Below are positions 32,198 to 41,189 of a stretch of 64,000 nucleotides of DNA, in pieces (position 1 is the first letter of the stretch; each line of letters starts with the position of its first letter). The DNA is from CANJIV01 sp046330225. Its GTDB lineage: Bacteria > Actinomycetota > Thermoleophilia > Solirubrobacterales > Solirubrobacteraceae. The position numbers were made by a program, and so were the translations under genes. Where the stretch lies: positions 176,837 to 240,836 of the forward strand of contig JAXLTD010000008.1 in assembly GCA_046330225.1 (NCBI GenBank). The letters run 5' to 3'. The notes below the pieces were generated by a model. That model was not told the DNA's origin and searched no databases. It was given only the letters and a program-made list of their open reading frames with translations.

Positions 32198-34498
32198 ATG
32201 CGCCGTTCCCGCTCCCTCTCCGCTGCCGCGGCGGCTCTGCTCGCCGCCGCCGGGCTCGCCGTGGCCGCGGCACCGGCCGGCGCCGCTCCGGCCGGCTTCA
32301 CCGCGCGCGGCAGCATCGGGGAGGCCTACGTCCTGAACGCCAAGGCCGGCGAGGCGCTGCGCCTGCTCGACGCCAAGGGCGGGGTGGCCGCGCGGGGAAC
32401 GGCGGACCGCTTCGGCAGCTTCATCTTCCGCAACCTGCCCGGCGGCGCGCGCTTCTCGGTGCGCCGGGGAGGCGCCGGCGGGGGGCAGACGACCCGGCCG
32501 TTCCGCGTCCTGCGGCTGGGCGCCAACCCGCCCGCGTCGTTCTTCAAGGCCAAGCGGCTGCAGGCGGGGCTGAACTACGTCACCGTGCGCGACGGCATCT
32601 CGATCGCCATGACCGTGCGCCTGCCCCCGGGCAAGACGCTGGCCGACGGTCCGTTCCCGACCGTCGTCGAGTACTCCGGCTACCAAGTGGCCGCGCCGCA
32701 CGATCTGCTCGCGTCGGTCGTGCGCTCGGTGACCGGTGGCCCGGCGGTCGACGACCCGCTCGCGCCCGCGACCTCGACGGTCGTCGGCGCGGTCATCGCG
32801 CCGCTGCTCGGGTTCGCCACCGTCAGCGTGCAGATGCGCGGCTCGGGCTGCTCCGGCGGCGCGTTCGACCTCTTTGCGCCGCCGACGACCTACGACGGGT
32901 ACGACGCGATCGAGACCGTCGCGGCACAGCCTTGGGTCAAGGGCGGGAAGGTCGGCATGGCCGGGATCTCGTTCTCCGGGATCACCCAGCTCTTCACCGC
33001 GGGCACACGACCGCCGCACCTCGCCGCGATCACGCCGATGTCGGTCACCGACGACATCTACACGGGCACCGGGTACCCCGGGGGCATCAACAACTCCGGC
33101 TTCGCGCTGTCCTGGATCAAGGAGCGCATGGCCGACGCGCAGCCCGCGCCCGCGGGCGGGCAGCCGTATGCCCGCGCGCTCGTGAAGGCGGGCGACCCGA
33201 ACTGCACGGCGAACCAGCGGCTGCGGCTCCAGACCCAGGACGCCGTGGCGATTCAGCGGCAGAACCCGTTCCGCACGCCAGCGCTCTTCGGGCTGCGCGC
33301 GCCGAGCGCCTGGATGCAGAACATCTCCGTGCCGACGTTCCTCGTGGGCCAGTACCAGGACGAGCAGACCGGCGGGCACTTCGCCGAGAGCCTCGGGAAG
33401 CTCGCGAAGAACCGCAAGGTCTGGCTGTCCCTGCAGAACGGCGTCCACGCCGACTCGCTCGGGCCGGCCACGATCACCCGCTGGGTCGAGTTCCTCAAGC
33501 TCTACGTCGCCAACGAGGTCCCGAGCGTCCCGCCGTCGGTCCTGGCGCTGAGCGGCGAGCTGTACAAGTTCCTGGCCGACGCGCCCGCCGCCCCCGTGCA
33601 GCAGTCGCGGTTCGCCGGGATGACGAGCGTTGCCGCCGCGAAGGCCGCCTTCGAACGCGATCCGCGGGTGCGCCTGCTCATGGACAACGGCGGCGGCCCG
33701 CAGGGACCCGGCTCGATCGGCGCCCCCTGGGAGCTCGGCTACAGCGCCTGGCCGATCCGCGAGGTTTCGCCCGCGGCCTACTACCTCGGCGCCGGCGGGG
33801 CACTGGCCGCCCGCAAGCCCGCCCCCGGGACGGCCAGCTACGTCGCAGACCCGCGGGCGCGCCCGAAGCAGACCCTGCCCGGCGACGGAGCGGGCGACGC
33901 CTGGAAGGCGCAGCCGCCCTACGACTGGAAGCCGGTCGCCGCGGGCAAGGGCCTGGGCTGGACGACGGCGCCGCTCGCCCGCGACGTCGTCATCGCCGGG
34001 CCGTCGAGCTTCGACGTCTTCCTGAAGTCCAGCGCGCGCGACACCGACCTCCAGGTCACGCTCAGCGAGGTGCGTCCCGATGGGCAGGAGACCTACGTCC
34101 AGAACGGATGGCTGCGGGCGTCGCACCGCAAGCTCGGACCGGGCTCGACGGCGACCGACCCGATCCCGACGCATCTGGCCCGGGACGCCGCGCCGCTGCC
34201 GCGCGGGGCGTTCGCGCTCGTGCGGGTGCCGGTCTTCCCGGTGGCGCACGCCTTCCGCGCGGGGTCGCGGATCCGGGTGACCGTCCAGGCGGTCGGGGGC
34301 GACCGGCCGCGGTGGGACTTCTCCACGGTCGACCGCGGCACGGCGCGCAACACGGTCTCGCTCGGCGGAGCCCGGGCGTCGAAGCTCGTGCTCCCGGTGA
34401 TCCGCGGCGCCACGGCCAAGGGCACGCCGCTGCCCGGGCCGACGGCGCTGCGCGGCGAGCCGAGCCGGGCGTTTTCGCCGGCGTCCAACGGCGGCTGA
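32198..34498 (+). CDS. Secreted CocE/X-Pro dipeptidyl-peptidase (S15) family hydrolase
   Basis: 766 residues with a signal peptide (MRRSRSLSAAAAALLAAAGL, cleaved near GAAPAG). A beta domain precedes the alpha/beta hydrolase core (about 125-470) with nucleophile Ser258 (GMAGISFSG). A cap region follows, then the jelly-roll domain of the S15 C-terminal type (about 600-750: SSFDVFLKSSARDTDLQVTLSEV and GSRIRVTVQAVGGDRPRWDFS). By family a secreted peptidase or acyl-ester hydrolase; the substrate cannot be told. Confidence 0.88.
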   Translation: MRRSRSLSAAAAALLAAAGLAVAAAPAGAAPAGFTARGSIGEAYVLNAKAGEALRLLDAKGGVAARGTADRFGSFIFRNLPGGARFSVRRGGAGGGQTTRPFRVLRLGANPPASFFKAKRLQAGLNYVTVRDGISIAMTVRLPPGKTLADGPFPTVVEYSGYQVAAPHDLLASVVRSVTGGPAVDDPLAPATSTVVGAVIAPLLGFATVSVQMRGSGCSGGAFDLFAPPTTYDGYDAIETVAAQPWVKGGKVGMAGISFSGITQLFTAGTRPPHLAAITPMSVTDDIYTGTGYPGGINNSGFALSWIKERMADAQPAPAGGQPYARALVKAGDPNCTANQRLRLQTQDAVAIQRQNPFRTPALFGLRAPSAWMQNISVPTFLVGQYQDEQTGGHFAESLGKLAKNRKVWLSLQNGVHADSLGPATITRWVEFLKLYVANEVPSVPPSVLALSGELYKFLADAPAAPVQQSRFAGMTSVAAAKAAFERDPRVRLLMDNGGGPQGPGSIGAPWELGYSAWPIREVSPAAYYLGAGGALAARKPAPGTASYVADPRARPKQTLPGDGAGDAWKAQPPYDWKPVAAGKGLGWTTAPLARDVVIAGPSSFDVFLKSSARDTDLQVTLSEVRPDGQETYVQNGWLRASHRKLGPGSTATDPIPTHLARDAAPLPRGAFALVRVPVFPVAHAFRAGSRIRVTVQAVGGDRPRWDFSTVDRGTARNTVSLGGARASKLVLPVIRGATAKGTPLPGPTALRGEPSRAFSPASNGG

Positions 34499-34611
34499 GC
34501 GGCGCGGGGCCGACTCGGCCGGCCGCGTCAGCTCGCCGCGGCGCCGCGGCGTCGGCCGCGCCGGCCGTTCGCTCAAGGTCCGCGCGGCCCGCGCCGAGGA
34601 CTGTGGCGTCC

Positions 34612-35742
34612 ATGGCTTGCCACCGCTCCACCAATCGCCGGGCCGCCCGAGTCCGCGCCGGACTGGCGACGGCCGCGGCGGCGCTGCTGCTGGCCCCGGC
34701 CGCTCCCGCCCGCGCGCTCGAGGTGCAGATCGTCAACGCGTCCGGCCGCCCGGCCGGCGACGTCTTCGTGATGCTGCACGGGGGCGCAAGCAGCGACGGC
34801 CAGCTCGGGCCCGACGCGCCGAAGCGGCTGAGCCGGATCCGGCGCCACCGCTTCTCGCTCGCGGCGATCAGCGGCCGGATCTTCTTCTCCTACGGCGCGC
34901 CGGTCGTGTCGGCCGAGCCGCCGCACGCGTCGATCCGCTACGACAAGGTGGAGATCACCTATCCGGGCGTCGCGAACCTCACCGCGGTTGACTTCTTTGG
35001 GATTCCGTTCCGGCTCCAGACGCTCGACCGGCGCGGCCGGGTGCGCCAGACACTTGCGTTCCATGCCGACACGGAGACGGTCGTGCGGGCGCTGCGCCGG
35101 ATTCCGGGCGCCCGGCGCGCGATCGTGACGACCCGGCGGGGCGGGTTCCTGCGCTTCCTCTCGCCCCAGCTCAGCCAGAGCAGCTACCCGAGCTTCCTGC
35201 CGTACGTGCGGTCGCTGGCCGGCCAGCGCACGGTCCTGGCCGGGCCGTTCTACGGCAGCCCGTTCCAGACCTTCCGGTACGCCGGCCGCTTCGAGCGCGA
35301 CGGCTCGATCCGCCTGTCCGGGACCATCCGGACCGGCCGGTCGGTCGTGCGCGGCCTGCCGGTGGCGGTCGACGGGCGATCCCTCGGCCGTGCGATCTAC
35401 ACGGCCGATGGGCCGTTCACCGTCGGCGGGGCGCCGCGCAGTGTCTCGGACAACGACGTGTACTCGGCGATCTACCGCGACCTCGTGTCGGGGTTCGCCT
35501 GGGGATATCTCGGCGGCCGCTACGGCAACGACAGCCTGCGCTGGAGCCGCCGGCCGCCGTTCGCCGCCGCCCGGCCGCGGCGCGAGCGCTACGCGACCTA
35601 CAACGAGTACGCCGCCGTCATCCGCCGCTACTCCGACGCCTACGGCTTCGCCTTCAGCGACACCGGGAATCAGCGCGTCCAGGCGCCGCTCGCGGGGGCG
35701 GCCGCGATCCGCATCACGATCCTGCCCGACCGGCGGCGGTAG
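34612..35742 (+). CDS. Secreted GH64-like beta-1,3-glucanase family protein
   Basis: 376 residues with a signal peptide ending near ARALEVQ. The mature N-terminus (LEVQIVNASGRPAGDVFVMLHGG, then LAAISGRIFFSYGAPV) and later VDFFGIPFRLQTL and FAFSDTG are features of thaumatin-like GH64 glucanases. The length fits a one-domain member. Would cleave beta-1,3-glucans outside the cell if active; catalytic Glu/Asp residues were not pinned down. Follows the S15 gene by 113 nt on the same strand. Confidence 0.78.
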   Translation: MACHRSTNRRAARVRAGLATAAAALLLAPAAPARALEVQIVNASGRPAGDVFVMLHGGASSDGQLGPDAPKRLSRIRRHRFSLAAISGRIFFSYGAPVVSAEPPHASIRYDKVEITYPGVANLTAVDFFGIPFRLQTLDRRGRVRQTLAFHADTETVVRALRRIPGARRAIVTTRRGGFLRFLSPQLSQSSYPSFLPYVRSLAGQRTVLAGPFYGSPFQTFRYAGRFERDGSIRLSGTIRTGRSVVRGLPVAVDGRSLGRAIYTADGPFTVGGAPRSVSDNDVYSAIYRDLVSGFAWGYLGGRYGNDSLRWSRRPPFAAARPRRERYATYNEYAAVIRRYSDAYGFAFSDTGNQRVQAPLAGAAAIRITILPDRRR

Positions 35743-35807
35743 GCCGGGGCGGGGCCCGCGGGGTTCGCGGGGCCCGGCCGGAGCCCGCGCCCGGCCCCCG
35801 CGCGGGC

Positions 35808-35960
35808 GTTCTGGTGCGTTGAAGCCACCGATTCGGTGGCTCAGGCGCGCAGGTTGGCGGCGGCCCCGGAGCGCCCGCGTTCTCGTGCGCGCGAGCCACC
35901 GATTCGGTGGCTCGCGCAGGCGCGCGGGTTGGCGGCGACGGCGTGGCTCAGGCGCGCGGC
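35808..35960 (+). repeat. Convergent-gap palindromic repeat, locus C (two copies plus a right-half fragment)
   Basis: Cores CCACCG-ATT-CGGTGG at 35825-35839 and 35896-35910 (71-bp period), and a truncated right half GTGGCTCAGGCGCGC around 35943-35957. In the second copy the stem grows to 13 perfect pairs (GCGCGAGCCACCG at 35889-35901 with 35905-35917). The loop is ATT as at locus D, unlike GAT at A and B. It lies between the convergent GH64 and DUF1254 genes. The rest of 35743-36035 is GC-rich with no gene. Confidence 0.85.
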
Positions 35961-36035
35961 GCCGCGCGCGCGCCCCGCGCGGCGCCGCCGCGCCGCCGCC
36001 GCCCGCGGCGCCGCCGCCCTGCGCCCGCCCGCCGC

Positions 36036-37568
36036 TCAGCTCGCGCAGGCGACGCTCTGCGACGTGCGGTTGTCCGCGCCGCAGGGCAGGACGGTCGGGC
36101 CGTGCCAGCCGGCGCCACTCACCGCGCCCGCGATCCCGGACGGCGAGAGGCCGTAGAGGCGGATGATCAGGCGGAAGGCCTTCGTCGCCGCCGCGGGCTT
36201 GGGGGCCGGCAGCCAGTTGCGCCGCTGGGCCGCGCTCGACGGCGGATCGGACTGGATGAAGACGTCGAGCGACCCGTCGGGGTTGTACTTCAGGTTGCTG
36301 CGGTCGTTCACGAGGTAGCGGTCGATCGGGTTGTCGACGAAGAACCCGTCGCCGTCGTACAGCGTCAGCGACCAGAAGAACTTCACCGGCGGGTGCGACG
36401 TCTTGGCCGTGAAGTGCGCGACGTAGCGCTTGGCGCCCGTGAACGGGCTGCGGTCGCGGTCCACCAGGGCCGCGGGGTAGACCGACACCTCGGGGCGCGG
36501 CGCGCCGAGGCCGATCTTGTCCACGATCGCCCGGAACTCGTAGTCGGTGCCGTAGGTGCCGAGCTTCGAGACGCTCCAGCCGTTGAGCTTGTCGAAGTCG
36601 GCGAGGTAGCGGGCGAGGAACTTGCCCTGGACCTTGTTCGGTCCCTGGGTCACCGCGTCGCGCAGCGCCTGGAGCTGGCCGGGCGACAGCGGGCCGTCCT
36701 TCGTCGGATGCCGGCCCGGACCGATGCCGAGCTTCGCGAGCCGGGCGAGGATCGGACGGTCGGCGGCCGGCGGCGGGAACTGCGCGAGCTGGTCGCCGAG
36801 GGCGTCCCAGAAGATCGCCGGATCCTCGCCGGGCCCCGTGCCCGGGATGTGGGCGTCGTTGCGCGTGCGGTCGATCCGCTTGGGCTTGGGCGGCGTGTAG
36901 GCGTAGGGCCGCTTCGGGTCCCAGCGGTTCAGCGGGGTGATCTTGTAGGTGCGCATGACCTTCCGCGTGGCCGCCAGGTCCGACGCCCCGTTGATGTAGG
37001 TGCGCCCGATGATCCAGACGCGGTCGTACGGCGACCGGATGCGCCGCAGGCCCTTCGGGACGCGGCCGGTGAACTTCGGCCCGGTCACGAGGTAGTCCCC
37101 GTCGGGCAGTGCCTTGTCGGGCGAGCCGATGTTGGCGAAGTTCTCCTCGTAGGGCGACATCAGCGGGATGACATGGAAGCGCTTCGTGCCCTTGGCCGTG
37201 TGGATCACCTGCGGCTGCTTGGAGAGATCCAGCCAGGCCATCGAGTAGAGGGTGTCGCTGTTGGGAGCGACGACCGTGCGGTCCTTCGCGTCGGCGAGCC
37301 GGGAGAAGTGGCTGAACTGGTTCACCGGGCCGCCGCCGCGCCCGTTCGGCACGTTGAGGCTCGTGCTCGTCGCATAGGTCCGCTGCATGTTCAGCACCGG
37401 GACGCCGTACTCGTACGCCTGGGCGAGCGTCGCCGCCGCGGCGGCGTCGGGCGTCCACGATGCGGCCGCGCCGGCCGAGGCGCCGGGCGCTGCGGCGGCG
37501 AGGACGGCGCCGGCGACGGCGAGGGCGCCGGCGGCTCGGCGGGCGGGGCGGGGGACGGCTGCGCTCAT
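36036..37568 (-). CDS. Secreted DUF1254/DUF1214 domain protein
   Basis: 510 residues, ATG behind GCAGGAGTTCACCG. Ala-rich signal peptide, then the DUF1254 domain (about 45-190: YEYGVPVLNMQRTYATS, VVAPNSDTLYSMAWLDLS, FHVIPLMSPYEENFANIG) and the DUF1214 domain (about 380-500: FFWSLTLYDGDGFFVDNP, YNPDGSLDVFIQSDPP). Four cysteines: two near the end (LPCGADNR and VACAS) may pair. The molecular role of this family is not established. A TAGCGT box (37610-37605) is a probable -10. Confidence 0.88.
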   Translation of the reverse strand: MSAAVPRPARRAAGALAVAGAVLAAAAPGASAGAAASWTPDAAAAATLAQAYEYGVPVLNMQRTYATSTSLNVPNGRGGGPVNQFSHFSRLADAKDRTVVAPNSDTLYSMAWLDLSKQPQVIHTAKGTKRFHVIPLMSPYEENFANIGSPDKALPDGDYLVTGPKFTGRVPKGLRRIRSPYDRVWIIGRTYINGASDLAATRKVMRTYKITPLNRWDPKRPYAYTPPKPKRIDRTRNDAHIPGTGPGEDPAIFWDALGDQLAQFPPPAADRPILARLAKLGIGPGRHPTKDGPLSPGQLQALRDAVTQGPNKVQGKFLARYLADFDKLNGWSVSKLGTYGTDYEFRAIVDKIGLGAPRPEVSVYPAALVDRDRSPFTGAKRYVAHFTAKTSHPPVKFFWSLTLYDGDGFFVDNPIDRYLVNDRSNLKYNPDGSLDVFIQSDPPSSAAQRRNWLPAPKPAAATKAFRLIIRLYGLSPSGIAGAVSGAGWHGPTVLPCGADNRTSQSVACAS

Positions 37569-37607
37569 CGGTGAACTCCTGCTCTCCGGGTCGGACGGGT
37601 GGTCACG

Positions 37608-39008
37608 CTAACGGGCTGCGCCGGGCGGCGCGCCGGCCGCTGCGCCGCCGACCGCGACGCGCGCGATGGTGGTGAGCGACTGGTAGTAGATGTCGCGCCC
37701 GAACCCGGGCGCCGGGAAGAGGAAGGCCTGGCTGGGGGAGGGCACGGCGGCGCGGGCCTTGTCCGCGCCGGTGTCGAGGTCGAGCACGACGAGCTGGTCG
37801 CCGCCCGCACGCAGCGACGCCCGCCGGGCGTGCGCGGACTGGGCCAGCAGCTGCATCGCCGGTCGCAGGGCCCGGCGCACGAGCGGGCGGCGCAGCGCCG
37901 CGCTCCCCTGCCAGTCCTGGGCGACGAGCTCGCGCGTGTCCGGGTAGAGGATCAGGTGCCCGGCGTGGGCGAAGCCGTCACGCCGCCAGAGCGGCTCCAG
38001 GCTGTCGCCCTCCATCCGCCAGGCCCGCAGCACGGCGTTGCCGGCGTCATAGGCGACGACGACGCGCCCCGCCGGGTCCCAGCCCGGGGGGTTGGACTCG
38101 GTGCCATGAGGCAGCCCGCTGATCTCAGCCGACCAGACGGAGCCGGCGTCGTCGCGCCGCGCCCACCACAGGCGCACCGGGTCCGGCGAGTCGCCAGAGC
38201 CGAGCATCGTGGCGTCGGTGCGGTTGCGGCCGTTGTCCATCCACAGGACGTGCTCGTCGGTGATCACCGGGTCCCAGCCGTAGCTGCGGCCGGGTGCCGG
38301 GCCGTAGGCGGGCTGCCAGGCCTCGTCGATCTGCAGGCGGCCGGCGTCCCGGTCCAGGCGCAGGGCGTACACCACGGTCGTCCCGACGGCGATCACCGCC
38401 TCGCCGTCGCTGGACAGCCGGGCGATGGACGGCTCGGGCAGGCGCAGCGGCGCGGCCACCGGCAGGAGGGTCTCGGCGTCCAGCACCGAGACCGTGGAGG
38501 GCTCGCGGCCCGCCGGCGCGTCGCAGTCCTTGGTCACGAGCTCGCCGCCGTCCAGGACGACGAACGAGTTGTGCGGCCGCTCGGCGGGCAGCCGGTGGGA
38601 GGCCAGGACCTCGAGGCCCGGGCTGAGCCGGTGCGCCCAGCGGCCGAAGACGAGGTGCAGGCTGCCGTTCGCGTGGGCGGCGATCCCGCCGGGCCAGAAC
38701 GGCCCGCCAGGGAGCCGGGGCGAGGCCGCCGCCGTCGCGAGCGTGAGGGGATCCAGGCGCTCGACCCAGGCCTCGACGGGGCCCGCCTGGGCGCCGCCGA
38801 GCGGGATGCCGTGGCGCAGCGCGTAGAGCTCCCCGGGAGCGCGGCGGACGAGCAGGTCGGTCGCGAAGGCGTCGCGCACCGCCGCCACGTCGAGGCGCTC
38901 TCCTGGCTGGATTCCGAGCCCGGGCACGCCGTCGGCGCAGCCGTGCCGCCGGGGCCCGCCGTCCTCGCCGGTCCACGGGGCCGGCCAGTAGGCGCCCGGC
39001 CCCGTCAC
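37608..39008 (-). CDS. Hypothetical protein, probable beta-propeller
   Basis: 466 residues starting at the GTG at 39008, which overlaps the stop of the DsbA-like gene (GTGA). Repeated strand patterns such as GGIAAHANGSLHLVFGRWAHRL, LSSDGEAVIAVGTTVVYALRLD and WDPAGRVVVAYDAGNAVLRAWRM suggest a seven-bladed YVTN/PQQ-like propeller. No signal peptide is apparent, so it may be cytoplasmic. Function unknown; last gene of the operon that begins with haloalkane dehalogenase. Confidence 0.78.
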   Translation of the reverse strand: MTGPGAYWPAPWTGEDGGPRRHGCADGVPGLGIQPGERLDVAAVRDAFATDLLVRRAPGELYALRHGIPLGGAQAGPVEAWVERLDPLTLATAAASPRLPGGPFWPGGIAAHANGSLHLVFGRWAHRLSPGLEVLASHRLPAERPHNSFVVLDGGELVTKDCDAPAGREPSTVSVLDAETLLPVAAPLRLPEPSIARLSSDGEAVIAVGTTVVYALRLDRDAGRLQIDEAWQPAYGPAPGRSYGWDPVITDEHVLWMDNGRNRTDATMLGSGDSPDPVRLWWARRDDAGSVWSAEISGLPHGTESNPPGWDPAGRVVVAYDAGNAVLRAWRMEGDSLEPLWRRDGFAHAGHLILYPDTRELVAQDWQGSAALRRPLVRRALRPAMQLLAQSAHARRASLRAGGDQLVVLDLDTGADKARAAVPSPSQAFLFPAPGFGRDIYYQSLTTIARVAVGGAAAGAPPGAAR

Positions 39009-39592
39009 CGCTCCAGCCCGGCGTCGCGGAGCGTGGCCTCGAGATCCTCGATTCGGTCCTGGCCCCAGAACGGCTCGCCGGCGAACACGAACACCGGCAC
39101 TCCCCACTGGCCGAGATCCAGCAGCGCCTCGGTGTCGGCGTCGACCCGCGCCCGCAGCCCCGGGTCATCGAGCGCAGCGAGGCAGTCGGCCCAGCGCAGG
39201 CCGGCCCGCTCGCAGACCAGCCGCAGCCCGTCGTCGCCGGCCACCTCGACCCCCTCGCCCCAGATCCCGCGGCTGGCGGAGAGCACGAACTCGCGCTCGC
39301 GGCCGGCGTCGACGGCGTGCTCGGCGACGAGCAGGCAGCGCATCGCCCCGTCGCCGATGGGGTCCCAGACCGGGCCGAACGGCATTCCGAGGCGCTCGGC
39401 CTCGCGTTTGGTGTCGCGCAGCGTGTGCAGCCGCTTGGCCTTCGGCACCGACTGCCCGCGCATGGCCATGGGGATCACGCCGCGGAAGGCCACCGCGACG
39501 TCGAAGCGCTCGGGGAGCGCAAACGCCCGCGGGCCCGACAGGTACGAGTACGGGCTGCGAAACGAGAAGAAGTAGTCGATCGGCGCGGTCAT
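39005..39592 (-). CDS. DsbA-family / 2-hydroxychromene-2-carboxylate isomerase-like protein (1)
   Basis: 195 residues, ATG overlapping the upstream stop (ATGA). Starts PIDYFFSFRSPYSYLSGPRAFAL, the HCCA-isomerase opening of the thioredoxin fold, with a helical insertion, and ends QWGVPVFVFAGEPFWGQDRIEDLEATL, typical of the class. The CxxC of DsbA is replaced by SPYS, as in GSH-dependent isomerases. Likely a glutathione- or other-thiol-linked isomerase or transferase. One of two adjacent members of the fold. Confidence 0.85.
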   Translation of the reverse strand: MTAPIDYFFSFRSPYSYLSGPRAFALPERFDVAVAFRGVIPMAMRGQSVPKAKRLHTLRDTKREAERLGMPFGPVWDPIGDGAMRCLLVAEHAVDAGREREFVLSASRGIWGEGVEVAGDDGLRLVCERAGLRWADCLAALDDPGLRARVDADTEALLDLGQWGVPVFVFAGEPFWGQDRIEDLEATLRDAGLER

Positions 39593-40278
39593 GCCGCCGC
39601 CTTCCAGCCCAAGTCGTCGAGGCGCTCGCCGATCTGGACGCGTCGATCGTGCGCGAAGAACCACTGGCCGTGGATCCAGGCCGCGGGCGTGTCGTAGGGG
39701 CCGCGGCGGCGCATCCGGCGCTCGGCGCGCCGCACCGCGCCGGCGCCGTTCGCGGGCGGCTCGCTGCCGAGGTGCTCGCGCCAGAGCGCCGCGTACTCCT
39801 CCCGGTCCGGCGGGCCGGCGGTCTCGAGCCACAGGCGCCGGAGCGCTGCGACGCAGAACCGGTTGAGCGCCGGGCCGGCGGGCCCGGCTGCGGTCCACTC
39901 GGCGAGGAACGCCGTGTCCGCGGCCGCCAGGGGCTCGGTGCGCGCGAGCGCGAGCCCGCTGCGCCGGGCCAGGCGGACGGCATCGACGATCGCATAGCGC
40001 CGCTTGGCGTCGGCCGCCGGGTCGTCCGGGATGCCGCGGTGCACGACCGGCAGCAGGAGCAGGCGCACGTCGCGGCCGGCGGTCCGGCCGGCCAGGTCGA
40101 GGACCGCGACCGCGCTCGCCGCATCGTCGAACGCGAAGTACAGCTCGACGCGGCCGCGCCGCCCGAGCGCCCGGCGGGCGGCCGCGCCGGCGCGCGCCGG
40201 CCAGGTGACCTGTGACAGCGCGATGATCGCGCCCGGGACCGTGTGCCGGGCGAGGCGGTCGGCAGCGGCGCCGGGCAT
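39589..40278 (-). CDS. DsbA-family / 2-hydroxychromene-2-carboxylate isomerase-like protein (2)
   Basis: 229 residues from the ATG at 40278. The N-terminal RVELYFAFDDAASAVAVLDLAGR and a C-terminal GPYDTPAAWIHGQWFFAHDRRVQIGERL show the same fold as the next gene but with degenerate active-site residues (FDDAAS in place of the Ser-Pro motif). It may be a partner or regulatory subunit of the adjacent enzyme. Eight bases separate it from the dehalogenase. Confidence 0.76.
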   Translation of the reverse strand: MPGAAADRLARHTVPGAIIALSQVTWPARAGAAARRALGRRGRVELYFAFDDAASAVAVLDLAGRTAGRDVRLLLLPVVHRGIPDDPAADAKRRYAIVDAVRLARRSGLALARTEPLAAADTAFLAEWTAAGPAGPALNRFCVAALRRLWLETAGPPDREEYAALWREHLGSEPPANGAGAVRRAERRMRRRGPYDTPAAWIHGQWFFAHDRRVQIGERLDDLGWKAAA

Positions 40279-40286
40279 CGGGTGCC

Positions 40287-41174
40287 CTAGCCGCCGATCG
40301 GCCGGCCGAAGGCGGCGAAGATCGCATCGACGATCTCGGGCCCGCGGTCCTCCTGGAGGAAGTGCGCGGCGCCCTCGATGCAGACCTGCTCGCCGGCGCT
40401 CGGGATGAGGTCGGTGAACACGGTGCCCGACTTCGGGTACGGGAACACGGGATCGCTGTCCGAGAAGGCGACGAGCGTCGGCTTCTCCCAGCGGGAGAGC
40501 GCATCCTGCACCGCGAGCATCTCCGCGACGCCGGGCGCATCCTCGGTCAGCGGGACGAGCAGCGGGAACATCTGCGCCCCGGCCTTGCTCTCGGGCGTCG
40601 GGAACGGCGCCTCGTAGGCGGCGACGATCTCGGGCGCCAGGTCGGCCGTGGTGGCGCCCTGGATGATCATCCCCACGGGCAGGTCCGGCGTGCGCTCGGC
40701 GAAGTTCCGCCAGGCCATGAAGCCCTTGCTCACGCGCCCGGTGAAGAGGCCGGTGTTCATGATCACGAGCCGGCCGACTTGGTCGGCGTGCTCCACGGCC
40801 CAGCGCAGGCCGATCGCCCCGCCCCAGTCCTGCACGACCACCGTGACATCGTCCAGCGGCACCTGGTCGAGATGGGCGGTCACGCTCTCGACGTGGCGCT
40901 CGTACGTGTACCAGCCCTGGTCGGTCGGCTTGTCCGACTTGCCGAAGCCAGCCAGGTCGGGGCAGACGACGCGGTGGCCGGCGGCGACCAGCGGGTCGAG
41001 CATCCGCCGGTACAGGTAGCTCCAGCTGGGCTCGCCGTGGAAGCACAGGACGGTCGGGCCCGTCCCCTCGTCCAGGCGGTGCAGCCGCAGCCCGCCGGCC
41101 TCGGTGTAGTGCGGCGCATAGGCGTAGCCGGGAAGGTCGGCGAAGCGCTCGTCGGGGGTGCGGAAGACGTCCAC
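40287..41174 (-). CDS. Haloalkane dehalogenase (subfamily HLD-I type)
   Basis: 295 residues, GTG start behind AAAGGAC. Alpha/beta hydrolase with HGEPSWSYLYRRM (oxyanion and halide region), nucleophile Asp116 followed by halide-binding Trp117 (VVQDWGGAIGLRW), cap-domain Trp155 (GFMAWRNFAE), catalytic acid Asp241 after strand 7 (SDSDPVF) and base His271 (GAAHFLQED). This arrangement is that of DhlA/DhmA enzymes, which hydrolyse C-halogen bonds to alcohol and halide. First gene of a four-gene leftward operon; a TetR gene lies 15 nt upstream on the same strand. Confidence 0.92.
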   Translation of the reverse strand: MDVFRTPDERFADLPGYAYAPHYTEAGGLRLHRLDEGTGPTVLCFHGEPSWSYLYRRMLDPLVAAGHRVVCPDLAGFGKSDKPTDQGWYTYERHVESVTAHLDQVPLDDVTVVVQDWGGAIGLRWAVEHADQVGRLVIMNTGLFTGRVSKGFMAWRNFAERTPDLPVGMIIQGATTADLAPEIVAAYEAPFPTPESKAGAQMFPLLVPLTEDAPGVAEMLAVQDALSRWEKPTLVAFSDSDPVFPYPKSGTVFTDLIPSAGEQVCIEGAAHFLQEDRGPEIVDAIFAAFGRPIGG

Positions 41175-41189
41175 GGCGGGGTCCTTTCG

